Of a stretch of 64,000 nt of DNA, positions 44,946 through 56,100 are shown in pieces. The notes under the pieces were generated by a model that saw only the letters and a list, made by a program, of their open reading frames with translations, was not told where the DNA came from and did not search any database. Origin of the DNA: Heterodera schachtii (lineage: Eukaryota > Nematoda > Chromadorea > Rhabditida > Heteroderidae); assembly GCA_023374025.1 (NCBI GenBank), contig SIJG01000007.1, positions 353,852 to 417,851 of the forward strand. The letters run 5' to 3'. The position numbers and the translations under genes were made by a program. Position 1 is the stretch's first letter; every line of letters begins with the position of its first letter.

Positions 44946-47900
44946 TTACCCCATCAATTCGCGCACAGTTTTTTCCAATTCAATTGAAGCCCCTCGTCGA
45001 CAATTTTTGTCCGAATTTTGTCGATTTTTTATCCGAAAAATTTCAATGTATTCGTCCAAAGTGCTGAAGAACAGTTCCTTTATGTCATCAAACTAAAAAG
45101 AACAATTATCAACTCTCACATTGTTTAATTGAGTTTTTATAATTTAAAAATGGAATTTTTCAAACTTTGGCCACTAAAATTTAAGAAAAAAAATAAACAA
45201 ACAAATCACTGATTAATAAATACACAAAAAATGTTTTAAAATTTACATGGAAATTTTCTAAAAAAAAGAGAGTTTTTGAATTATTCAAAAACTGAAATTT
45301 AAAAAACTGATCAGATGAAAAAAAAAATTTTTAAATTTAAAATAGCATTAATAAAACCCATAAAAATATTTTAAAATAAAAAAAAATAAATTTCTTTGTG
45401 AGCAAATTTTTTTTACGCATTTTTATTTTTACAAAATATTACTTTAAATTAATATATTTAATACTAATTAACAAATTTACTTCTTCATGATCCGAGGAGT
45501 GATGTGCAGCCAAAGGGCACAAACTGTGGAAGCCATTAGCAATTTGAGCTGTTCCGTTTTCTGGACGATTTGGCAAAATTTATGAAAAATCAAAAATATT
45601 TATTAAATTGTCCCCCAACTTTTTGCCGATAATTCTGATCAATTTCTGCCCCAATTTGATCACTTTTGACTTGCATCACAATTTCGAAAGACTGAAAATT
45701 GATTATTTTTTGGGAATGAAAATGCCAATTTTGTTCCTCTCACTTCGGCACATTCGGAGCGCAAATCCTCAAGCACTTGGCCCCACAATTCTTGCACAAC
45801 CAAATTTTCGCGCACCGTATTCGACTCGTTGAGCTGTGGCATTTTAAATTTTGAAAATTTTTATTTTTTTAATGTGTGGCACACCTGTCGAACTGTTTGG
45901 CTAATGCGCTCATGAAATTCGCGGATTTGCTGAATCTAAAACCGGGAAATAAAAATGCATTTCGCCAGGCAAAAAATTTGCATTTTTTAAATGTTGTTTG
46001 AGAAACCGAACATTTCCCGGGGCCCGAGACAGAGAGAGGGAGGGGGCTCTTGAATGGAGTAGCATTCTCTTGGATCATGTCAGCATTCTGATCAACCAAT
46101 TCCTAATCAGTCAGACATAGACTTGACCAGTTGATCTCGATCAGATTCTTGAACAGGAGGCTCTCGGTCGTGGTCTTGATCAGGATCATCTATCTCCATC
46201 AAAGTCTTGACCAGTTGATCTCGATCAGATTCTTGAACAGGAGGCTCTCGGTCGTGGTCTTGACCAGGATCATCTATCTTCATCAAAGTCTTGACCAGTT
46301 GATCTCGATCAGATTCTTGAACAGGAGGCTCTCGGTCGTGATCTTGGCCAGGATCATCTAACTCCATCAAAGTCTTGACCAGTTGATCTCGATCAGATTC
46401 TTGAACAGGAGGCTCTCGGTCGTGGTCTTGATCAGGATCATCTCCATCAAAGTCTTGACCAGTTGATCTCGATCAGATTCTTGAACAGGAGGCTCTCGGT
46501 CGTGGTCTTGATCAGGATCATCTATCTCCATCAAAGTCTTGACCAGTTGATCTCGATCAGATTCTTGAACAGGAGGCTCTCGGTCGTGATCTTGGCCAGG
46601 ATCATCTATCTCCATCAAAGTCTTGACCAGTTGATCTCGATCAGAGTCTTGAACAGGAGGCTCTCGGTCGTGGTCTTGATCAGGATCATCTATCTCCATC
46701 AAAGTCTTGACCAGTTGATCTCGATCAGATTCTTGATCAGGTAGCTCTCCATGGTCTTGATCAGGATCATCTCCATCAAAGTCTTGACCAGTATGATCTC
46801 GATCAAAGTCTTGATCAGGAGTCTCTCGGTCGTGGTCTTGATCAGGATCATCTCCATCAAAGTCTTGATCAGGATGATCTCGATCAGAGTCTTGATCAGG
46901 TAGCTCTCCATGGTCTTGACCAGGATCATCTATCTCCATCAAAGTCTTGACCAGTTGATCTCGATCAGATTCTTGATCAGGTAGCTCTCCATGGTCTTGA
47001 TCAGGATCATCTCCATCAAAGTCTTGACCAGTATGATCTCGATCAGATTCTTGAACAGGAGGCTCTCGGTCGTGGTCTTGATCAGGATCATCTCCATCAA
47101 AGTCTTGACCAGGACAATCTCGGTCAGAGTCTTGATCAGGAGTCTCTCTCTCTCGGTCATGGTTATGATCACAGGGGGTCTCGATCAGCTGTATCGACCA
47201 AAGAGCCTTGATCAGGGCATCGACTGACAGTTTTTGCCGATGATTTTCCCATTTTCATCGTCTGTTTTGCCGTGTGGTTGGCACTAGTCTGCCTTTTTTG
47301 GCATTTTTTGCCCTTCCCCTCACTCCCCCACCTTTTCTCGGCAAATGTCCGCCAGCACTTCCATTTCCTCCGCCGTCAAATGGCCCCCCGTGGCGAGTAA
47401 TAATTGGCAAAAAGTGTCCACCGATTGGCCAATTTGGCCCTTTCTGTGCTGGTGACGTGCCGACTTCAACAAAAATTCACGCAAAAAATCGCCATCGGAA
47501 AATCAATTTAAAAAAATAAAATAAATTTTGAAATTTCATCAATAGGGTTGGGATTTTGATTATTTAAATATTTTAAAAATTTTTTAAAGGCTTGTAAATA
47601 AAATATTTACGTAAAATATTTTTGCGCCTTTTTACCAATATTTTGGTAAATACGTATTTTGGCATTTTAACTTTTTACAAAATATTTCAACATTTATTGG
47701 TGGTTTTATAATGTTTTTCGAAATTCTGAATTTTCCATTATTTTAATTTTAATTTTTTTGCAAAATTTTTTATGTTTTTAAAATGCCCTATTATTTGAAT
47801 ATATTTCAAATGCTTATTGTTGCTTTAAATTGTTTATCGAAATTGAACTGAGTTTATTTTGCTGAATTTTTGAGAAATTTTTAGTAAATATTTATTTTAA

Positions 47901-49918
47901 AAATTTTGTAATTTTCATAAATATAAATAAATCCCAGCGCCTTAAAAAACATCAAATTATTTACCACCGCTTTTCCGCTTTTGTTCACTTTGTAGGGAAT
48001 TGAGCAGAGTGTCAAAATTTTGCAAATAGTCCAAGCAATTCTGTGCCAAAATAAAAATTCAAAAATTAAACAAATGGACAGTAACTACAGTATCTGTGGC
48101 CCTACCGTAATTTTGTCGGTAAGCAGTGAACTGCGAAGTCGGCATTCGTCCGTCTGTGACTCCAATTTCCGGCGCTCTTTGCCCGGGATGGCATCGGCAC
48201 GCAAAAAAGGAATTTTTAACATTTTTCCACCGGACGGAACAATGTTGGACTTTTTGCTGAAAGTTGAAAATAAATGTTTGAAAAAATAAATAAAATCAAA
48301 ATAAATGCGATTAAATTCAGCAAAACTCTCGCAAAATTAACAAATTTGTTTAGGAAAAAAAGAAGGGCTCATTTAAGGGCGTAGCTAGGGGGGGGGGGGC
48401 AGGGGGCCCCCCCCCCCCCCCCCGAAACCCAAAAAGTAAAAAATTTTCAGTAATTTTTTTGAAATTTTAAGCAATTTTCTTAACAAATTGCATTAAAATA
48501 CTCAAAAATTTTCCCGGCGGCGCCTATCAGCACCGCCGGACCCCCATTATACCATATTTTTGAAAAATGGAGGCCAAAATGGCAAAATATTATTTTTTGG
48601 CGAAAAATTTTGTAAAATAAACCCCTAATTCGGGATTTCAAAAAACCAAAAATACACCCCTAAGAATCGACTTTTTGAGTTGGTCCCCCCCCCCCCCCCC
48701 CGAAACGAAGGTCCTGGCTACGCCCTTGGGCTCATTGTCAGTAAATTCTAGAAATTTAAACACATATTCCGGAAACCAAAAAGGGGGTCCAAGAAATCCG
48801 AAAATTGGCCTGGACTAAATTGAAACAAAAAAAAATTTTTTTTTATTAATTCAATTCCAGAAATGAAAAAGTTTAATAAATTTCCGGAAAAAAAACGGAT
48901 TTGCGACCAAATCAGAGCCAAAAAGGGATATTTTCCGTAAACTGAAATGGTAGAAAATTCCGAAAAATGTTTTCAGGAAAATCTAAAATTTACCGTATTT
49001 CTTAAAATAAATCCCCCGGGGGCTTTATTTTTGAACCCTCTCAGAGAGGGGGTGGGGGCTTTATTTCAGAGGAGTTCTAATTTAGGGGGGGGGGGCTGTA
49101 TTTTAGGGAATACGGAAAATATTTTCTTCTTTTTTTCCCTCACTCGGTTGGTCGACACAAGGGCATCTAATTGCTTTCTTAATGAGCCGGCCAATTTGTC
49201 AATTAATTGCTGCATTTCCTCCAATTCGTGGCAATTGTCAAAATTGGTTGGTGAGTGAACAGCAGCAGCAGCAGCAGCAACAGAACGGGGCTCGAGCATC
49301 TCGAGAAGAGTCTTTGAAAAAAATAAATTCAAATTTTTTTTTTAAAATTTAATTTTAATTTCAAACAATTCTTATTTAAAAACAATCTTTAATTTTAAGC
49401 AATTTATTTTATTTAAAAAAAATTAAAAGTGAAACATTTATTTTTATTTAAAAAAGAACATTTAATGTTCGCAATTTAATTTTTATTTATAAAAAAAAAA
49501 TTAAATTTAAATATTAATTTAAAGCATTTTAATTTTTATTAAAAAGAAAATAAATTGAAATTGAAATTGGGATTCTAATTTTAAACAATTGGATTTTTTA
49601 TTTAAAAAAGAAAATGAAATGCAATTTTGATTTCAAACAATTTAATTTTTATTTTAAAAAAGGAAATAAGAAAAATTAAAATTAAATGTTTGTTTTAAGC
49701 ATTTTAATTTTTATTAAAAAAAGAAAATTCCAATTTTTTATAATTTAAATTAAATTTAATTATTTTTTTATTTTTACAATTTCCTCCTCTCCTCCCATTT
49801 CAATGAGTTGTGCAGCCGCTTCATCTGCTGCTGAGGACCAATGTTTTTTCAACAATTTTCTTCTTCTCATCAGAGTTTTTTGATAAAATTGGCGCAATTT
49901 GCTGTTTTGAGTGCCCAT
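44946..49918 (-). CDS. Unrecognised protein with N-myristoylation-type start
   Basis: Not recognised. Exons supported by splice sites and phase: 49918-49778, 49311-49144, 48256-48106, 48040-47965, 47495-47332, then 45935-45885, 45833-45744, 45691-45664, 45560-45481, 45092-44946 (stop). The start MGTQNSK fits the N-myristoylation pattern MGxxxSK. The protein is charged and helix-rich: HELEEMQQLIDKLAGSLRKQ, FLRADAIPGKERRKLESQTD, HLTAEEMEVLADICREK and IREFHERISQTVRQ. These suggest coiled coils or helical bundles. Three points are uncertain. First, exons 2 and 3 do not keep phase, so a small exon may be missed. Second, exon 5 fits phase only if its acceptor is TTTTCCG, one base from TTTTCAG. Third, the link between exon 5 and exon 6 crosses the minisatellite at 46115-47165, which may be partly coding. 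The two ends could even belong to different genes. Confidence 0.45.
46115..47165. repeat. GATC-rich minisatellite, 84-bp basic unit
   Basis: About twelve units of CTTGACCAGTTGATCTCGAT, CAGATTCTTGAACAGGAGGC, TCTCGGTCGTGGTCTTGATC and AGGATCATCT..., with shorter variants missing parts. On the minus strand it encodes an acidic Asp/Gln/Arg-rich periodic peptide (28 residues per unit). Other frames on both strands are also open, and length variants shift the frame. It lies inside the 44946-49918 gene, between exons 5 and 6 of my model, most likely an intron. Confidence 0.9.
48374..48727. mobile_element. 354-bp transposon with 9-bp target duplication
   Basis: Flanked by GGGCTCATT at 48365-48373 and 48728-48736. 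The ends are AAGGGCGTAGC(T/C)AGG inverted. Inside there are long G and C tracts and a GGCGCCTATCAGCACCGCCGG segment. No coding capacity. A 9-base duplication is typical of Mutator-like elements (established knowledge). Confidence 0.88.
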
Positions 49919-50464
49919 TTTATGCAAAAATATATTTTAATTTTCTTTTTTTTTAATTAAAATATCTGAATTTTTTGAAAATAAAGCAATGTCTAAAATT
50001 TACGAATAAAATAAACGAAAGCAAAGTTTTTGGACCAACAAAAATGAAAAATTATGCAAATTTATGACGACTTTTACAAAATTGGCCCTAATTTAATTGC
50101 CCATTAGATTTAAAAAATTTTTACTAAAAATAAAATTCCAAAAATGAAACAATGGCAAAAAAAAAAGGCTGTCATTTGCATCAGAGAGAGCACAAAAAAG
50201 GGAGGAGAAATTCATTGAAAAATGACAAAGTTTCAACAGAAAATCGAAATTGGATGAGAGCAAAATGAATGAATTGAAATTAAATTAGGGGGCAAAATTT
50301 TATTAGGGGGAAAAAGGAAGAAAAATTGGGAGGACAGAATTTTTGGGAACGAAATTCAATTACCTAAAATGACTGCTTGGTATTTGACATTTCATTTTTC
50401 TACTATAAAGTTAAATAAAATTTTATTTATTATTTATGGCTTGGCTAGGCTTAATTAATTTTTA

Positions 50465-50656
50465 TTAGAGTTGTACGGGACCGGGAGTTTTGGGCAAAAC
50501 CGGGACCGGGACTTTTTGGGTTGAAAACCCGGGACTTTTTGGCTGGGAAAACCGGGAAAAAACCGAGACTTTTCCCGGTCCCGGTCAAAACCGGGACTTC
50601 GGTACTCAGTTGTACATCATTTTCCGTTACCAGGTCCCGGCCCCGTACAACTCTAA
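50465..50656. mobile_element. 192-bp inverted-repeat element
   Basis: Terminal inverted repeat TTAGAGTTGTACGGG(A/G)CCGGG, with internal copies of AAACCGGGAC. The 5-base TTTTA lies on both sides, possibly a target duplication, although the flank is AT-rich. Fragments of related CCCGG-rich repeats occur near 725, 34865 and 57945-58239. Confidence 0.7.
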
Positions 50657-50849
50657 TTTTATATAGGTATAATATTTTGGATTTTGTCTCTTAAATATTG
50701 TCTCCCCTAATAAAAGAATTGGCATAATTTTCAAATTCTCACACTTTTCTTGGCATAATCGGTGTGCCATTCTCCAAAGCAACAAATGAATGGGTCAGCT
50801 AATTTGGGTCCCCTCTTTTTCGGCACATTGGCGGGTGCTATGACGACGT

Positions 50850-51150
50850 TAGTCAATATTTTTTTGATATAATTTTGCTCAAAAGCAACGAAATTTTTTA
50901 TTCTTTATATCATTCGAAAACCCTAAATGTTTTCTATTAGCCTACAAAATTTCAAAAATTTTCGTTAATTTGAAAGAAAGTTATGACCAAAAATGTCCAA
51001 AAATTTTTTGTTTTTTTGAGTTCCTCAGATCATTTAACTTTTTTGAAACTTCATGAATTTTTTTTGAAATTTTGCAGAATAATAGAAAACACTTGGGGCT
51101 ATCGAATGATATCAAGATGATAAAATTTGGTTCATTTTGGGCGAAGTTAT
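50850..51150. repeat. Foldback repeat, decayed copy
   Basis: Contains TATCATTCGAAAACCC and, inverted, GGGCTATCGAATGATATCAAG, the family signature seen at 9530 and 29278. Confidence 0.55.
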
Positions 51151-51835
51151 GAATAATTTTCTGTCAAAATTTTCCATTTGATGGTTTTTTGACTAACCTC
51201 CCCCCAGCAATTGGAGGTGCTTTTTTCCGGGTGCACCCCAAAACGTTTGTCGGAAGACTTTTTGAACAATAACTTTGTTCATTTTCAATCAAATTAATGC
51301 AAAATTTCAAAAATTTTCGTTAAGTTTCAAAAAAATTATGGGCAGAAAGAATTCAAAGACCTAGTTTTTCGAATTTTTTTTGCCTTGATTTTTTGTACAA
51401 TCATAAAAAGTTTTGAAAATTTGCAGTAAGAAAAAAAAGTTATGGTCCAAAATTTGTCAAATTTGTCAATTTTCGTTTTAATTTTTTTTTTTTTGCCCAT
51501 AACTTTTTTACTTTTTTTAAGTTTTTTGTTAAAATTTTGGTTTTCTTTTTTTTAGGGGGTGACAATATTTATGGAATGATAATCAAATATATTTAAGTCA
51601 AAAATTCCCAAATTACATAATTTTTTTTTAAATTCGGAACAAACATTGGCATAAATTTTATTTAATGGGCCCCAAAATGGCGCGCCAACCAAAAGGCCAA
51701 AATGCCTTCAGACATAAAAGTTTTCTTTCTTTTTTGTTGGCCCCCAAAATGTAATCGGTGAGGCGGAAAATGACCAGAGACATGGGAATTGAGGCATTTA
51801 TAATAAAAACAAAAATGATGGGGGAAAAGGAAGGG

Positions 51836-51841
51836 AAGAGA

Positions 51842-51879
<38 letters not shown>

Positions 51880-51936
51880 GAGAAAGAAGAGGGGAGGGGA
51901 GAGAGAGAGGGGGGAGAGGAGAGAGGGAGAGAGAAG

Positions 51937-51983
<47 letters not shown>

Positions 51984-52052
51984 AGAGAGGAAGAGAGAGA
52001 GGAGAGAGAGAGAGAGAGAGAGGGAGGAGAGAGAGAAGAGGAGATTGGGAGG

Positions 52053-52089
<37 letters not shown>

Positions 52090-52112
52090 AAAGAGAGAGA
52101 GGATGAGGGAAA
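51836..52112. repeat. GA/TC microsatellite
   Basis: About 280 bases of near-pure GA repeats with occasional GG. It creates long Arg/Glu and Ser/Leu frames on both strands that are not genes. Confidence 0.97.
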
Positions 52113-53105
52113 ACTGCACCAAAAAGCGGGGGAGGGGATCGAGAAGCCCACCAAAAAGTGAGATGGGAGGAAAAAGCATTTCCCATTAATTAAAAGGCGA
52201 AGGGCGAAACATTGGCAAACGGAATTGCCATTGCCATTGCACTTTTTGGCGGTGGTAATTACATACTAATTAGTGGCAGAAAAGGTTTTTTTTTTTGAAG
52301 ATACAATTTTAAACATTTTTTTTTGAAGATACATTTAAACATTTTCGAAATTTAAATTGAGGGAACAAATTTATTTGCCTCAATGTAACGAATAAAATAA
52401 AAAAAAAGAATGTTCAACAAAATTGAGGGAAAATAAATGGGAATTGAAATTGAAGCCAATTTGTTTCACCAAAAAAAGCCCATCGATGTGTGTCAATCAA
52501 TCAAAAGTCATTCGGCCGGCATTTTTCTGATGTATACAATAAATGCCAACACTTCGTTCAGTGTGCATCCGTTCATTGATTACGTCCGGCAATTTGACAC
52601 CCTTTTGACGCTTAAATGATGATAATTAAGTGTTTAATTGAGAGCCATTAAATGGGATATATCGTGAATTGGAGGATTAAACTTAATTATGGAAATGCAT
52701 TTTATTTGCTCAGCCAGGCGCTTTAATACGTTCGGCAGTAATTCCGCTTCGGATCAGTCCCATCCGCCGTACCACCACCATCACCCCCCAGGGAATTTTA
52801 AAAAACCGAAAAATTTTCTAGCGATATTTGAAAAATTTTTTTAAATTTTCTGTTTTTTTTTTTGAAAAGTTTGACTGTGCGGGGGGGGGGGGGGGGGGGA
52901 ACGTCGTGCATCCGTTTAATTTAAAGCCATTAAATGGGATATATCGTGAATTGAATAAAATAATTATCTAAATGCATTCATTATTATAATATTTGCTCAG
53001 CTAGGCAGGCGCTTGCTTTAATGCGGTCGGCATTAAATATATACGGAATTTTCATAATTGGGGCAATTAGCAGTACTAATGACTATGTATTTAAACAGCA
53101 GGCGA

Positions 53106-56100
53106 TTAGGTGGGGGGGAACCGACTGACCCCCGTCTGATGGGTCTCCAGCAGTGCGATCATTGCCCGGGTTGAGGCCAGCCCGGTGCCGTTGCATGTGT
53201 GCACAAAACGGAGAGGGCTGCTTCCATTACCGTTGACGGCAGCGTCGGCACAAGGCCTGAAAAGTGCCGGGGGTTACAATTAAAATTTTCCCAAAACATC
53301 GATTTAAAAAAAAACAAATTCACCATAATAAAAAATTGTTAGAAATTTTTTTAATTTTCTTTTTTTTTTAAACTCATGAAAAATTTACGTTTAAAGATGA
53401 TTTTTTTTTTTTTTTTTTAGATTTTCGGAGTTGAAACGATAAGCGGTTGGGGGAATGAAGTTCGTCTCATTGTCAGGGCTAAACATGGAAATATATATAG
53501 TACAGTATGGAATTGTATCGTATAAATACAGTAGTAATCGTAGTTTGTTGTCGCCCTCATCATTTGCTTGTCCTCCCCCCCTTCCCCTCACCTGTACTTC
53601 AAATGCAACCGTCGTGCCTGGAAATCGGTGCAGTTGGACGCGCTGCACAGCTCGCCCCAACTGCGCCGGCCCGGCATCCATGCTTCCAAGTCAAATTTGC
53701 GTGCTGCCGGTGCTCCCAACTCTTCACTGGGCATGTCCATTACACTTGAGGGAAGAGAAAAAAAACATTGGCAAAATGGCACCGTTTTTTTTTTGGCATT
53801 GAGGGAGAAAATAATGGCAAATTTCGCTGTTTGCATTGTAGGAGAAAATAATGGCAAAATGGTACCGTTTTTTTTTGGCATTGAGGGAGAAAATAATGGC
53901 AAATTTCGCTGTTTGCATTGTAGGAGAAAATAATGGCAAAATGGTACCGTTTTTTTTTGGCATTGAGGGAGAAAATAATGGCAAATTTCGCTGTTTGCAT
54001 TGTAGGAGAAAATAATGGCAAAATGGTACCGTTTTTTTTTTGGCATTGAGGGAGAAAATAATGGCAAATTTCGCTGTTTGCATTGTAGGAGAAAATAATG
54101 GCAAAATGGCACCGTTTTTTTTTTTGGCATTGAGGGAGAAAATAATGGCAAAATGGTACCGTTTTTTTCGTGGCATTGAGGGAGAAAAAAAAATTTGGCA
54201 AAATGTCGTTGGGTTTTTTTTTTTTTTGCCATTTTTTTATGCCACACCGAAAACGGAGCTGAAGTGACGCATAAAGGGACTGTTGGAGGCGAACAATACG
54301 GTCCAATTCGGCTTCACTTTGGCGTTCCGTGCACACCACAAACAGTTCAATCTGTGACAAAGAGTTGGTGGGTACAATGAATCAACCATTCTTACAATTA
54401 GCACCCATCCCATCGAACTGTTCAGTGCCAGTCGAAAAGTGGGCATAAATTTGGCACCATTGGATAGAGCAGAGTACAAACTTCTATTGTAAATTTGAAA
54501 TTTTTTTCCATTAGCAAAAATCAATAGAGTTAAGAGGCCTCAATAAAACTATGTTTCCTTTTCCGATCAGAATTTTTTTTTTTTGAAAACTCAAATTTTT
54601 TTTAGTTTTCTAAATTTCTTACAGGTTTTTTTTTATTAGAAAAATATTATTTTTTACAATTTTCCAAAAAACGTAAAAAAAAAGTTTTTTAAAGTTTTTC
54701 GGGGGGGGGGGGGACGACGACGACGGACCCTGAAAATTTGGACGCTGCTCTATCAAATGGTACCAAAATTATTACACTGAGTTTTTCGTGCCGAAAATTC
54801 GAAATTTTCCTTGCAAAAACACACTTTGTTGAACTCGTGCACCCGGTAGAGGCCCGAGTCCTGCTGATTTGACGGTGCCTCCAGGCGAAAACAACGACTT
54901 TGTGCCATGAAATATGCGGGCAGTTCATGCTCTTCAAACACACGCCCCCGGAGGCTAAACAAAATATTTTTGAAAATTAATGGAATGCCAAACAAAATGC
55001 CAAAAAAATAGGCACCGATGAGCGATGCCCATTTCGGCGGTGCCGGACAAACAAAAATTGTCGTCGCAGGAATTTGGATGGTTATTGGCGGTGGTCGCCA
55101 CAGTTTGTTGCGGAGGAAGATCATCATCATCATCACCAGCAACAGGACCAGGAATATCGGGATCACAACTGTTTTTGAGTGGGGAACATAATGCTTTGTT
55201 GTTTGACGATCAAATCTTATTTTAAAATTTAAAAAAAAAAAAAATTAATTTGACACTAAAAATTTTTCAAAAAATGATTGCACAGAAATTCTCAACGTCC
55301 TGTAAAAGATAAAATGTTACTCGGCCGGTGGGACTCGAACCCATGGGCTTTCCATACAGTAAAATTTGCTCTTAACCACTGAGCTACTTTTGCTTTGATA
55401 CAAAAAGAAAATTTGAACTTTAAAAAAATGATATTCGGAACATAAAACAAAGGCTTATGTCACAACTGATCAAAAATTATGAAACTACAATTAAAAAAAT
55501 AAATAAAATATACAAATTTTTGTGGGGGTGTATGAGGGTGGGTCGTCAAATCGGAGCTGATCTGCTCGAAACACGCGGTACTGCATGGAGGAGGGGGGAA
55601 TGGCGTAGCCGCCCTGTTGGACACCGCAGGCCCGCGTGGTGGACAACTACGGAAAAAATGAGTATAAAATTGAGGAATGGCATTTAAACAGAAAACGATT
55701 CGGGAAGAGTAATCGAAGAGCTATTTTTATTGTATCCGGGGAAAAAAATTTTTCATTGTAATTTTGACCTAAATTTCGGCGCCGTAGAAAAAAAAACCGG
55801 GCAATTTGCGCCATTTGAAGACCTTATTTTGGAAAAATTATGGGAAAATAGGGATCCGGAGATGGTGTTAGGCGCCGTCGGGAAAAAATTAGAAAATTTA
55901 GGGTTAAATTTATCAAGAAAATTGAGTAAAATTTTAAAAAAATTACAGTTTTTCGGGAAAAAAGTTTCATTTTTCATTTCGGGACCCCCTGGGGTTACGG
56001 GCTTGGAATGGACAAAAAATGAGAGGTAAAATAAACAAAAAAATAAAACATGCCGGAAGAATGTCGTCAACATCAACCAATTCCACGCTGGCAACCCCTT

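Larger units (their letters stand above)
49919..53105. other. Repeat-bearing gap, no gene seen
   Basis: From the MGTQNSK start codon to the SerRS stop codon. Holds the 50465 element, a foldback-family repeat near 50860-51150, the GA microsatellite, and about 0.9 kb of AT-rich sequence with a G17-type run near 52880. Short open frames, none convincing. Confidence 0.45.

Noticed and set aside
46107..47172. 191-codon Asp-rich frame as a separate gene
   Set aside because: Minisatellite open in several frames with frame-switching units; kept as a repeat.
51658..52189. Long Ser/Leu and Arg/Glu frames on both strands
   Set aside because: Product of a GA microsatellite, with no start context or splice sites.
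53588..54360. Frames of 150-219 codons on the minus strand
   Set aside because: They run through an 81-bp minisatellite; only the ends overlap true SerRS exons.
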